Source of the DNA: Nocardioides sp. B-3
GTDB taxonomy: Bacteria > Actinomycetota > Actinomycetes > Propionibacteriales > Nocardioidaceae
DNA: 64,000 nucleotides
Direction of reading: 5' to 3'
NCBI RefSeq assembly: GCF_024703895.1
Contig: NZ_CP087968.1
Coordinates: 2,914,001 to 2,978,000, forward strand
The stretch's first letter is position 1, and each line of letters begins with the position of its first letter. Below the pieces are notes generated by a model. The model worked only from the letters and a program-made list of their open reading frames with translations, was not told the DNA's origin and made no database searches. Of the stretch, positions 6,987-16,917 are shown piece by piece. The position numbers and the translations under genes are program-made.

Positions 6987-9900
6987 GTGACCGTGACGAT
7001 CAACAAGATGACCGCGGGCAAGGGCTACGAGTACCTGCTCCGGACCGTCGCAGCAGGCGATGGCGACCGGTCCTTGTCGACACCTCTGACGCGCTACTAC
7101 ACCGAAGCCGGCACGCCGCCCGGGCGATGGATGGGCTCCGGGCTTCCAGGGTGTGGAGTGCTCGATCCGATCAGGGGACGAGGTCACTGAGGAGCAGCTC
7201 AAGCACCTGATCGGACACGGAGCCCATCCCGTGACGGGCGAGCCGCTTGGCTGCCGCTACCGCACCTTCGGGCCGCCCGCGGAAGGCAAGCGTCGCCACG
7301 CCGTGGCCGGCTACGACCTGACGTTCTCGATCCCGAAGTCGGCGAGCGTGCTGTGGGGAGTCGCCGACGCCGGCACCCAGACACTCATCGCCCGGGCCCA
7401 CCATGCGGCCGTTGCTGATGCGTTGAACTTCCTCGAACGCGAGGTCATCGCCACCCGCGTCGGCGCCAAGGGGCCGAAGGGCGCGGTGGCACAGGTCGAG
7501 GTCGCCGGGGTGATCGCCACCGGATTCGACCACTACGACTCCCGCGCCAACGACCCCCACCTGCACACCCACGTCGTGATCTCGAACAAGGTCAAGACAC
7601 TGAGGGACGGCAGATGGCGTGCCCCTGGACGGCACGCCCCTGCACGGCTGGGTGGTCGCCCTCTCGGAGCTCCACGAGGCATCGTTCAGCGACCACCTCA
7701 CTCATACGCTCGGCGTGGAATGGGAGCGCCGCTCGCGCGGGCCGCGACCGCAACCCGGCCTTGGGAGATCAACGGCGTCCCGCAGTCACTGGTGCAGGCA
7801 TTCTCCAGCCGCGCTCGCGACATCGATGCCACCACCGATCACCTGATCGAGGGGTACGTCGAGCGGCACGGCCGCCGCCCCGGCCGAGCCACCATCATGA
7901 AACTGCGTCAGCAGGCCAACCTCTCCAAGCGCCCGGCCAAGCACATCCACTCACTCGCCGACCTCACCGACCGCTGGAGGCGCCAAACAAGCGAACATCT
8001 CGGCGAGGACGCCGTCGCTCGGGGCCGAGCGCGTGACCGCCAACCCGCCGAGGCGGCTGCTGCGCGCAGACGACATCCCCCTCGACCTGATCGAGGACAT
8101 CGGCCACCGCGTCGTCTTCACCGTCGGTGAGAAGCGGTCAACGTGGCGCCGCGCCAATCTGTACTCCGAGGCGGCGCGCCAGACTCTCGGCTGGCGCTTC
8201 GCCAGCACCAGCGACCGCGAGGCGGTCACCGGCCCGGTCGTCGACGCCGCCGAACGGAACTCGCTTCGCCTCACCCCGCCCGAACTCGCCCTCACCCCAA
8301 CGGCGTTCACCCGAGGTGACGGGACGAGCGCGTTCCGGCCCAAGCACTCCACCGTCTTCTCGGCAGAGCACCTGCTGGCCGCTGAGGACCGGCTGATCGA
8401 ACGGGCCGACACGCTCATCGCGCCGACCGTCTCGATTGAGATCGTCGATGCCACTGTCGACCAACCCGTCAAGGGCAATCGGCTCAGCCCCGAACAGGCC
8501 CGGGCCATCGCACGGATCGCCGTGTCCGGTCGTCAGGTGGATCTTCTCGTCGGCCCAGCCGGTGCCGGCAAGAGCACCACGATGCGCGCCCTCCATCGCG
8601 CGTGGACCTTCCAGCACAGCCGCGGGAGCGTCGTCGGGCTCGCACCCAGTGCCGCGGCAGCCGCCGTACTCGCTGAGGACCTCGGAATCGGTTGCGAGAA
8701 CACCGCGAAGTGGCTCCACGACCACGACCACGAGCAGGGACGAGCACGGTTCAGGCAGAACCAGCTGGTCATCATCGACGAGGCCACCCTCGCAGGGACG
8801 TTGACGCTGGACCGGATCACAGCCCATGCGGCAGAGGCGGGAGCCAAGGTGCTCCTCGTTGGTGACTGGGCACAACTTCAGGCCGTCGAAGCCGGGGGAG
8901 CGTTCGCGATGCTGGTCGGGGCCCGCGCCGACGCGCCGGAACTGGTCGACGTACACCGCTTCACCCACACCCGGGAGAAGACCGCCTCCCTCGACCTCCG
9001 GCACGGACACCCCGAAGTCATCGAGACCTACCTCGCCCAACAGCGAGTCTGCGACGGCGACGCCGATGCCATGACCGACGCCGCGCTCCGCGCCCGGAGC
9101 CACGACATCGACGCAGGCCGCGCCAGCGTCCCGGTCACCGACTCGACCCAACTCGTACGCGACCTCAACGCCCGCGCACGCACGCAGCGACTGGCTCACG
9201 GGAGGACCCGGGTGGGGCGCGAGGTCGTGCTCCTCGACGACACCCGAGCCTCCGACGGCGACTGGGTCATCACCCGCAAGAACGACCGCCGGCTCCGCAG
9301 CCTGCGCTCGGGCTGGGTCCGCAACGGCGACCGCTGGCGCATCACCGACGTTCGCCCCGATGGATCACTCGTCGTCCGACGCCTCGACCTGCAGGCACAG
9401 TGGCGGCGTCGTCCTCCCCGCCGCCTACGCCGCCGAACACGTCGACCTCGGCTACGCCGTCACGTCCTACCGGGCCCGGGGCATCACCGTCGACACCGCC
9501 CACGTGGTCGTCTCGCCCGGCACGACCCGGGAGAACCTGTACGTCGCCATGACTCGTGGCCGTGAGCACAACCACGCCTACGTCATCACCCAGACCCCAG
9601 ACGAAAACCACGGACCACCCGACGGTGAAGACGTCACCGCCCGATCCGTTCTGGTCGGCGTACTCGCCAACCGTGGAGCCGAACTCTCCGCCCACCAGAC
9701 GATCCAGGTCGAGCAGGACACTTGGGGCTCCATCGCCCAACTCGCCGCCGAGTACGACACCATCGCCGTTGCGGCCCAACGCGACCGGTGGGCCAGCTTG
9801 CTGCGCGTCGGTGGCCTCACCGTCGACGAGGTCGATGACGTCCTCGCCTCGGACGCCTTCCGGGCCGCTGGCCGCGGACCTACGCCGGGCCGAAGGCAAC

Positions 9901-10425
9901 GGTCACGACATCGCACACCTCCTCCCAGCCGCGGTCGCTCGTCATGGCCTTGCCGATGCCAACGACATCGCCGCCGTCCTCCACCACCGGATTCGACTCG
10001 CCACCTCGCGACGACCCGGACGCGCGGCTCCACGCCCGCGTCTCATCGCCGGACTCATCCCCGAGGCTGTCGGACCCATGGCACCCGAGATGCTTCAGGC
10101 GCTCGACCAACGCCGCGAACTGATCGAGCAGCGCGCAACCGATCTGGTCGCCCGGTCCATCCACGGCCGTGAGCCCCGGATCAAACAACTGGGGGAGGCG
10201 CCCACCCATGGACGAGACCGCTGGACAGAAGACGTCCGCACGGTCGCCGCATACCGCGACCGCTACGGCATCACCAGCCGCACCCCACTCGGTGCAGCGC
10301 CCATCACCGACGCCCAACGTATCGACCGGGCCCGAGCCGTCGTCGCCCTACGTCAGGTCGCCCAACGCGCCGACTCACAACGGCATCCTCGAGGCGCACA
10401 CAACCGTCCCGGAATGAGCCTCTGA
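6987..10425 (+). CDS. MobF-type relaxase-helicase (TrwC/TraA-like)
   Basis: Predicted to nick the element at oriT, stay covalently bound to the 5' end, and unwind the strand for conjugal transfer. The relaxase domain has N-terminal Tyr residues (YEYLLRT and LTRYYTEAG), YDLTFSIPKSASVLWG, and the HLHTHVVISN metal-binding motif. The RecD-like helicase has Walker A GPAGAGKSTTM near 8550 and Walker B LVIIDEATLAG near 8770, plus late helicase motifs VTSYRARGITVDTAHV and LYVAMTRGRE. Frame slips near 7150, 7612, 7735, 8025, 9400 and 9870 are bridged by continuing homology. The start is the GTG at 6987 (VTVTINKM). Total is about 1145 residues. Confidence 0.85.
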
Positions 10426-10447
10426 CCCGTCCCGTTCACCAGCCAGC

Positions 10448-10471
10448 GGTTCCGGCCCCCGGGCCGGAACC
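10448..10471. terminator. Strong hairpin after the relaxase gene
   Basis: GGTTCCGGCCC and GGGCCGGAACC form a perfect 11-bp, GC-rich stem with a 2-nt loop, 23 bp past the relaxase stop. There is no T run. It probably ends relaxase transcription, and it resembles the hairpins of the array that follows. Confidence 0.6.
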
Positions 10472-10493
10472 ACCTACCCGGCGCTCAAGCTCC

Positions 10494-10598
10494 GGTGCCG
10501 TGGGGCCCTCGGCACCGGGTGGCCTCCCAAGAGCGGTGCCGTGGGGCCCTCAGCACCGCGTGGGTCCCCGAAGGCGGTGCCGCCGGGCCGGCGGCACC
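10494..10598. repeat. Three-unit hairpin array with 41-bp period
   Basis: Three stem-loops at 10494-10516, 10535-10557 and 10576-10598, each 23 nt, with centres exactly 41 bp apart. Each has GGTGC at the left and GCACC at the right around a GGGCC core; the third is a near-perfect palindrome. The spacers after units 2 and 3 also share GGTCCCCGAA or GGGTCCCCGAA. No coding sense is seen. Possible roles are an iterated protein-binding locus, transfer origin, or RNA structure; none can be chosen from sequence. Confidence 0.65.
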
Positions 10599-10871
10599 GC
10601 GGGAGGTCCCCGAAAGCCCCTGCTACGGGATCGCGGGCCGATTCGCACCATGCCCATCGACGGTCCCGCTGATTCAGCGGCACCGTGTGACCTGCACATT
10701 CAGTTCACGGTCACGCGGGGCCCGCGTCACCGCAAAGGTTCCCGCGATCGCCGTCGAACTCCCTGCAAGGCAGGAAGCGTCAGCGTCGGCCAAGAACGTC
10801 ATCCATCGAAGGTCTCGCTACAGCCCGGGCAGTGTCAAGGGTCGCCAGTATTCGAGATTGACGCAATGGTG

Positions 10872-10891
10872 CACTCCTGTGGACAGGAGTG
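10872..10891. promoter_or_regulatory. Perfect stem-loop in the intergenic region
   Basis: CACTCCTG-TGGA-CAGGAGTG is an 8-bp perfect stem with a 4-nt loop, directly followed by a partial repeat of GTGGACA. It stands alone in non-coding DNA, about 710 bp before the secreted-protein genes. It could be an operator or an RNA hairpin. The remainder of 10600-11150 shows no gene or clear signal to me. Confidence 0.4.
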
Positions 10892-11150
10892 GACACAAGG
10901 TGACTCTCTGTTCAGAAATTGTTTGTGTGCATCTCACGCTTCGGTCGTCGCACGTGGGTACTTGGCACATCAGTGCGATTCGCGGACGTCGCACTGACCT
11001 GCCGACACGTCATCCGTGCGGGGTGCAGAGTGGTTCCAGCTGGGAGTGTCAATAGTCACAATGAGCCATAGCCGCACAGTTGCTACGGTGATTCGCTGTG
11101 CCGGCAGAGAGGCCGGGTCAAGTCCCGCGTCGTGGTGTATGCACTGATTC

Positions 11151-11364
11151 GTCCTGATCGCGCCCATCCCAGAGTTCGCTGCCGAACTCCACAACCGTGC
11201 CCGTAACCACCGCTCCATGGCCTCGACGAGGAGGCGATCGGGCCCGTGTTGACGCGGGCCGACGGCACGTTGGTGTCCGAAGGTGACTGGATCAACACCC
11301 GCGAGAACGACCGGCGACTGCGCGTCAGTCGCACGAACTGGGTCAAGAAGGGCGCCTGTTACTG
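11151..11364 (+). pseudogene. Remnant of a second MobF relaxase-helicase gene
   Basis: The translation contains RADGTLVSEGDWINTREND and RRLRVSRTNWVKKG, matching the intact relaxase segment around 9235-9330 (SDGDWVITRKNDRRLRSLRSGWV) with clear divergence. An upstream piece (PEFAAELHNRARNHR) matches the segment just before that in the intact protein. Everything else of the gene is missing, and a stop follows at 11362. It is a decayed fragment from a related element and not a working gene. The 236 bp from here to the next gene show a GCTCCC-GGGAGC hairpin near 11580 and nothing else I recognise. Confidence 0.7.
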
Positions 11365-11600
11365 ACACGGTTCGCTGAGGGAGGAGAAACCTCTGCTGTG
11401 TCTGTGCTGGCCTTCGGGAGGACTAGACCAGTTGGTTCGGTCTCTTGCCGGGTTGGCGTTTTGCATCGACTCTCGGCAGAGACAATCTGATCTCGGGGGC
11501 GTGGATGATGGTTCAAGCACTGGGTTTCACCGCGACTGCCTTTTCGGCAGTGATGCTGGTTCCAGAGCCAGGGTGGCTTTGCTCCCGAGGGGAGCATCTC

Positions 11601-12960
11601 GTGATCTTTCGAAGCCGGATGGATCGTCCGCGAAAGTTCGGACTCTTGGCGAGCGCTATCGCGGCCCTGTCTGTGCTCGGCCTCGTGGGGGGATTGTCCC
11701 CGGCTGCGAAAGTTCAACCAAAGACTGAATCGAATGCACCGGCAGAGGCGCCGGTCCCGTTCGATGTCGACGTCCTGCACAACCCGCCACTCATCTATGA
11801 GCAAGGCACGCCCGTGCCCCTCGAATTCGAGCTGGTGTGCCCAGTGTGTTGGCTGCGGTGCGGTGGACGCCATTGCGACAGTTCGCGCCGCGGGCGGCGA
11901 TGCCGTAGAAGTGAACGGTTCAGTCGACCGCGGTGTCCTCGTTTTCGAGGTGCCGACTGAACTCACCGCCTCCGGGTCGTTCGACTACCACGTCGACTTC
12001 TCCACCGAGGACGGGTCGGTTGCCCAGTACCCAGCGCCAGATGCATTCATGGAAGCGATCTCTATGTCCACGGCCGAGGTGGTCGACTTGGGTCGTGCCT
12101 CTTGGGCCACTGACGAACAAAGCACGGGCATCCCTGTCGCAGCCGGTGCCCGGGGCAAGGGTGAGAACGAGTTCGGGATCAATCCCGAAGGCAACGGTCC
12201 GAGTTCCTTCGACGTCGGCCCTGACGGAGAGCTGGTGATCGTCGATCGCCAGAACAGCCGGCTCGTGCAGTTCACGCGCGATGGAGAGCGTAAGAACTTG
12301 CCGATTGACCTCAGTCAAGGTGAGCCAGACATCGTGGTAGCACCAGATGGCACACTCCTCATCCTGAACGCGAGCGCAGCCCCGGGCTTGGCCAGCCTCG
12401 ACGAATTCGCCCCCGACGGGGGCAAGTCGAACAGCCACACGATGTTGCCGGCGGCAGGAAACGCCATCCGCCGGATCGGCGATGCAGTCTTTGTGGAGGC
12501 TGACGACTCCCGGTGGACACCAGTTTGGCGCGAGGGACACACCTTGCAGGTCAACGAACAGAGCGCCGCGGGCGTCCCCGGCGTTCCGAACGCAAACGAC
12601 ACGGCCCCGGTGATGCGCAAGCACCTTCGAGAAGCCGGCAACGAAGTCCGCATCACCAGCAGCGGCCCCGACGGCGTTCAGGCGTGGCGCCTCGTGGGAG
12701 AGACGCAGCTTGGACCGGTGGTCGAGGCATCGCCCCTCGACGACGGCCGAGTCCCGGTCGTCCAGTCCCAGTTCGAAAACACGCACAGCCAGTACACCGT
12801 CCTGATCCCGGGCGGGAGCGAAGTCGAACGATTCGTGATCCCCGCGCAGAACTTTGCGGGGTTCTACACCGAATTCTCGGTGGCGGACAACAGTCTCTTC
12901 CAGGCGCGATCGACAAAATCCGGTTACGGGGTCTGGCGCTACGACCTCGGCGAGAAGTGA
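11601..12960 (+). CDS. Secreted beta-propeller-like protein, function unknown
   Basis: Not assigned to a family with certainty. The N-terminus has a Sec-type signal: basic RPRK, then the hydrophobic FGLLASAIAALSVLGLVGGL. An Ig-like or domain-of-unknown-function segment follows, then repeats of NHL/WD40-like character (SSFDVGPDGELVIVDRQNSRL and PDIVVAPDGTLLILNASA), suggesting a propeller on the cell surface or released. One frame slip near 11850 joins the signal part to the main frame. The start is the GTG at 11601; the ATG at 11619 is an alternative. It heads a set of three genes for exported proteins and may act with them on cell wall or neighbouring cells (inference). Confidence 0.6.
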
Positions 12961-12970
12961 GGACTCGATC

Positions 12971-13585
12971 ATGAAGAGAACGTTGGTTTGGCTGGCTGCT
13001 CTCCCCTTCGCGACCACCTTCATGCTTGGCGTGGCGGTGCAACCCGCGCTTGCCGATTGGGCGGCGAACTGCAACAACAACGGCTCTCAAGCCTTGGGCA
13101 GTTGGACCGGGGCTGACGCCCGCAGTTACGCCACAACCGCGGCCGGCGATGGGTATGACTGGGGTGGTGGCTGTTGGAACGGGAACGGCTGGGACGACAC
13201 ACCGGCCGAGAACGGGTTTCAAAATTCGGTCGGTGAGGGTCCCGATTGCTCCGGATTCACCTTCAAGTCGTGGGCGCTTGCTCTTGACGGATCTGCGAAC
13301 AAGCGACGTTGGGAACTCATGACCAATCAACACGGACCCTACGTGGCAGCCAGCTTCAAGGCCGGGGACTGGGCGTCCATGACGATTGACAAGTCCTACT
13401 CGACGACGATGCACATGGACGTTCGCTTCGACCAGCCACATCGGCATGATCTGGTACGAACGGTCGAGCGGGAAGCGACGAGATTATTGAAGCCAAAGAC
13501 CAAGGCGCAGGGAACCAACATCTACGTCCGCAACTATCGATCCGACGGGAACTACGGCGGATCCAGACGGGAGAACTGGGGATGA
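12971..13585 (+). CDS. Secreted NlpC/P60-like (C40) peptidase candidate
   Basis: A signal peptide is clear (MKRTLVWLAALPFATTFMLG to ALA, cleavage near residue 28). The mature part has YDWGGGCWN and then GPDCSGFTFKSW, matching the DCSG nucleophile motif of NlpC/P60 peptidoglycan hydrolases. The usual His further on could be in MHMDVRF, after which a frame slip seems likely because the tail loses family character. It lies 10 bp after the propeller gene and overlaps the next gene by 4 bp. If active it would cut peptidoglycan outside the membrane. Base composition is less GC-rich than the surrounding genes, which fits acquired cargo. Confidence 0.6.
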   Translation: MKRTLVWLAALPFATTFMLGVAVQPALADWAANCNNNGSQALGSWTGADARSYATTAAGDGYDWGGGCWNGNGWDDTPAENGFQNSVGEGPDCSGFTFKSWALALDGSANKRRWELMTNQHGPYVAASFKAGDWASMTIDKSYSTTMHMDVRFDQPHRHDLVRTVEREATRLLKPKTKAQGTNIYVRNYRSDGNYGGSRRENWG

Positions 13586-13911
13586 GAACAGCCGTCCGGC
13601 GGTTATCGTGCGGTGCCATCCTGACGGCGGGTGTACTCGTCGCAACCGCAGCACCAGCACTGGCCGACTTTGAAGATGGATACACCTATTGCGGCAATCG
13701 TGTGGCCATAGTCGTCTCCGAGACAAAGGGCACGACCCACGTCGCACCACCCGGTGAGTCCCTCAACTATCGAGGTAACTGGGCCACGTGGCACGTAGCC
13801 ACTACCTACGAGAGTTCGCCCCCCGGCGGAACATACTGGCGGGTCGAAGGTGCACTAGGACTCCGCACAGCCGGTACATACGTCACATGCAGCTCCCTCA
13901 CCCGGCCTTGA
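13582..13911 (+). CDS. Small secreted protein, unknown family
   Basis: 109 residues with a clear signal peptide (MRTAVRRLSCGAILTAGVLV to APALA) and a mature domain of about 80 residues with two Cys (YTYCGN and YVTCSS) that may pair. The mature part is rich in Tyr, Trp, Gly and Thr, as in small secreted beta-rich proteins. The ATG overlaps the stop of the C40-like gene (ATGA), so the two are translationally coupled, suggesting a shared complex or an immunity/partner role. No function is recognised. Confidence 0.6.
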   Translation: MRTAVRRLSCGAILTAGVLVATAAPALADFEDGYTYCGNRVAIVVSETKGTTHVAPPGESLNYRGNWATWHVATTYESSPPGGTYWRVEGALGLRTAGTYVTCSSLTRP

Positions 13912-14040
13912 GTGGAAAGGCAACGCTGGTCTCGGGTCCCGGGAACGCGAGACACTAGAGGATGACACCCACGGGATACGCACGGCGCGCAGGCAAAGCC
14001 GCGATGCCGGAAGCTGGGGCACCGACGAATGGCATATGAG

Positions 14041-15808
14041 CCTGAGTTGGGTCAAACGGCTTAGTGCCTTGGTGCGGGGTCTTCCAGAGCGTTGAGGATC
14101 GCGGTCTCGTCGGGATCGAGTGCGGGTGGGATCGTGGTGATGGCGCCGTTGATCTCGACGGTGGCCGAGCGCAGCGGTTTCAGGGTCCGCAGGACCCGGC
14201 GCAGCGATACCCCGGTCCTGTTCTGGACTACGCGGGACACGGCGAGCGCGGTGAACACGATGGTGAGGTGTGCCTCGATCGCGTCTTGTGTGCGGGCGAA
14301 GATGGGCCGGGCGCGGAGGTCGGTCTTGGACATCCGGAACGACTGCTCGACTCGCCATAGGTCGTGGTAGCTGCCGATGACCTCGCCGGGTCCCATCAGG
14401 TCGGCAGGGATGTTGGTGACGTAGCCCTTGAGCCCGACCAGCCGGCGTGCCCCGCGCCAGCGAGGCCTCGTCGAGCGTCCGGGTGCCGTTGTTGTTCTTC
14501 ACGAACCGCGGGGCCTTGGCGCTCTTGTTCCCGGCCACGACATCCTTGGCGCGGTTCTCCTGCAGGGTCAACGTCCGGTTGTCTCGCACGGCGCGTTTGG
14601 TCGAGTAGGCCCACACCGCTCGCCACGACCCGGGGTGCAGCTCGGGGTCCCAGACTGGTTCGGCCTTTTGCTGGTCGTCGTTCTCGATGATCCGGCTGTT
14701 CTTGGGTGTGACGGTGTCGATCAATTGGGCCTCGGTGAACGTGTCGCCGTGCCACCGGAAGTGCGACGCCGGTCGATGGGCGCCTTGAGTGTGTGACCCG
14801 GGAGCCGACAATGAACCTCAGACCTGCGTCGTCGAGGTCCTTGAGATTGCTCGCGGACAGCATTCCGGCGTCGGCGACCACGACCATGTCGCCCGAGGCC
14901 GTGGCGTTCTTGGAACTGCTTCACGATCGGCACGATCGTCTGGGTCTCGGCCTTGTTTCCCTCGTAGCACCCGATCTCGAGGGGGAACCCGTGCCGGTCG
15001 ACCAGCAGCCCGACCACGATTTGGGGGTCGACACGGCGTTCCTTCGAGAAGCCGACCTTGCGGAGGTCGTCTTCCTTCTCGGCCTCGAAGTAGAGCGTGG
15101 TTACGTCGTAGAGCACCAGACTGACGTCGCCGTGTGTGACGGCGTGGTTGAAGCAGGCTTCGGCGATCTGGTCGCGGTAGGTGCCGGCTTGGGCACGGCG
15201 CAGGGTTCGCTTACGAGTCGAGAGGCTCGCTGACACGCGACCCATCTCGGCCGGGACCCGGTCGACGTCGAGCAGGCTGGTCGGTCCGACCACCCCGTGC
15301 GATCACCGGGTCGTGGAAGACCTCGTCGTCCACGATGTCGAACCCCAGACTCGAGTACACCCCAGCCAAGGTGTCGTAGAGCAACCCCGAGGAAGTCTTG
15401 AGTGCTCGTGGTCGTGACACGAGCTGCCGTGCTCCCCGGTGCCGTACCGCGGAACAGGCCGGCAGTCGGCGGGGGAGCATCGTTGTTTCGCGACAGCTGG
15501 CGTGATCGCGAGATCCAGCATCCCTTGCGCATCGTCGGCCAGCAGCCGGTGCGCTTCGTCGACAAGCAGCCCGAGCTCGGCCTCGTCATGTGCCGAGCCG
15601 ACGTGACGCACGATCCGCCGTCGGCCCGCGACCGACTCGGCGATCTGGACCGCGGTGGCCCCCGAGGCCGTGCGCACTTTGCGAACCCGGGCCACCAGCC
15701 GATCCTACCGACCCGAATTAGTGCCTTGGAGACGCACTACGACCACGCATCGTCGCAGGTCAGCGCGTTCTCGATCACAAAATCTGGCTCAAGTGACCCA
15801 ACTCAGGT
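14041..15808 (-). mobile_element. IS1634-family insertion sequence
   Basis: Terminal inverted repeats CCTGAGTTGGGTCA (14041-14054) and TGACCCAACTCAGG (15795-15808) are a perfect 14-bp match and enclose a single transposase gene read leftwards. Length is 1768 bp, normal for the family. No target duplication is visible: the flanks are TATGAG on the left and TCCACC on the right. That suggests a recombination or deletion after insertion. It lies between the secreted-protein genes and the truncated nuclease gene. Confidence 0.8.
14061..15695 (-). CDS. IS1634-family (IS4 superfamily) DDE transposase
   Basis: DDE transposase of about 545 residues. Diagnostic parts across several frames are LVLYDVTTLYFEAEKED (first Asp region), DPQIVVGLLVDRHGFPLEIGCYEGN, VVVADAGMLS (second Asp), and YHDLWRVEQSFRMSKTDL with the YREK-like Glu signature, followed by RPIFARTQDAIEAHL. 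The N-terminus MARVRKVRTASGATAVQIAE is typical. At least four frame slips (near 15400, 15295, 14900 and 14400-14800) occur. Because homology is continuous and the terminal repeats are intact, it may well be functional in the real genome. Confidence 0.8.
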
Positions 15809-15850
15809 CCACCGATGGACCCAGCACCACAACCCGATAAGGAGCAACAA

Positions 15851-16334
15851 ATGCAACGTGTTTTCAAGTCCGTGTTCGCCATGCTGGCGGCGCTGCTCAT
15901 GCCCGCCGCCATGCTCACGAGCACCCGGGCGCCGGCTCACGCCGACGTGACCGGGCAGCTCAGGATCGTCCAGGCCAACGTCGGGTCGTCCTTCGGCAAG
16001 ACCGGCGACTCCCGGCATGTGGCGATGGCCGTCGATGAAATGTACGCCCGAGTTGTGACGATGCAGGAAATCTGCCGCTCGGAGTTCGACAGGTGGCGAA
16101 ACGAGTGGGGTTGGTGGGGCGTGTTCACGATCATGACGACGTCGGGCGAGAACGGCGGCAACGCGTGCAGTGGCCGGGACAAGGGGCAGGCGATCCTCGC
16201 CCGCCCGACAGTCTCGGTTTCCAACGAGCAGAAGCTCCCGCTCTCCGGTGACGGTTCGGGCAAGGCTCGGGTCTGGTCCCTGCGTTGCGGTTGGCCGAGT
16301 CGGCTGGTCTGTATGAAGCTGCTCCATGAGCGGT
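15851..16334 (+). pseudogene. Secreted endonuclease/exonuclease/phosphatase protein, 3' half lost
   Basis: Starts with a good AAGGAG site and a signal peptide (MQRVFKSVFAMLAALLMPAA to AHA). The mature part begins LRIVQANVGS and contains VVTMQEICRSEF, the N and QE motifs of the DNase I-like fold, then DKGQAILAR. Normal proteins of this fold run past 250 residues with a DH or SDH end motif, but here family sequence stops near residue 160, where IS1380-type transposase sequence begins in the same frame. The gene is therefore truly truncated, not just mis-sequenced. It lies directly right of the IS1634 copy and may once have been part of the secreted-protein operon. Confidence 0.65.
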
Positions 16335-16558
16335 TGAGTGTGGGCTCGCCGAACTCGACGGTGAAGGCGGCCAGTGTGGCGGGCGCGATGTTGGCAGGCG
16401 CGGACAGCATCGATGACCTCGACCTGCTCCGCCATGGCGGGATGGGACGGTTGTTCGCCGGGGTGCGGGCACCCTCGACATTGGCACGTTCCTGCGCTCG
16501 TTCTCCCACGGCCATGTCCAGCAGCTCGATGCTGTTGTCAACGCCGGCCGAAAACTGA
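16335..16558 (+). pseudogene. IS1380-family transposase fragment
   Basis: Encodes VKAASVAGAMLAGADSIDDL, then LLRHGGMGRLFAGVRAPSTL and, after a slip near 16480, TFLRSFSHGHVQQLDAVV. This is the conserved N-terminal region of IS1380 transposases. Only about 75 residues remain. The left junction cuts the secreted nuclease gene and the right junction runs into a hairpin at 16556, so it is a deletion remnant of an insertion sequence. Confidence 0.7.
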
Positions 16559-16764
16559 CCCCCTCTTGCCGAGGCAGCAGGGGGTCAAGATTCACCCGGC
16601 AGCGACATTTGTCCGTGGAAGGCGCCCAGTTCGCCCAATGCGAACGTGGACTCGACCTGGACGCGCTCACCGCGTTCGTCGACGACGAGCCGCTCTGGAA
16701 GGTGCACCGTGCGGTGTTCCCTGTCCTCGCGCTCGAGTCGGAGCCTGTCGACCCGCGGCTCTGA
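16556..16764 (+). other. Hairpin and unidentified ORF tail at element right end
   Basis: TGACCCCCT (16556-16564) and AGGGGGTCA (16579-16587) form a perfect 9-bp stem whose loop holds a smaller TGCC-GGCA stem; it could be a terminator or an insertion-sequence end. The open frame after it (SVEGAQFAQCERGLDLDA onward, ending at 16764) looks like the C-terminus of a protein whose beginning is lost. I do not recognise it. Confidence 0.45.
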
Positions 16765-16775
16765 AGATTCGATAA

Positions 16776-16800
16776 TCCACCAGAAACCCTCCAGATTCAG
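16776..16800 (+). promoter_or_regulatory. Right arm-type site, probable integrase binding site
   Basis: Matches 4280-4304 at 22 of 25 positions in the same orientation and lies 117 bp before the right attachment repeat. It starts TCCACCAG and holds AAACCCTCCA. Pairing of the two sites near opposite ends of the element supports the element boundaries. Confidence 0.55.
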
Positions 16801-16917
16801 TAGGCACCACTGGGCATAGATCGGTTACAGTCGGAGCAGTTCAAAACAGTGAACACCGCTACAACACAAGCGATTCGGCTGTTTCCCTGCAACGTTCGGT
16901 AGCGCTAGGAAAGGCCT

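Noticed and set aside
10494..10598. CRISPR-like array
   Set aside because: Units are 23-nt palindromes with related spacers of 18 bp and only three copies; no cas genes are present.
13912..14040. Possible gene in the gap before the insertion sequence
   Set aside because: No frame with a start, ribosome site or family sequence is seen in these 129 bp.
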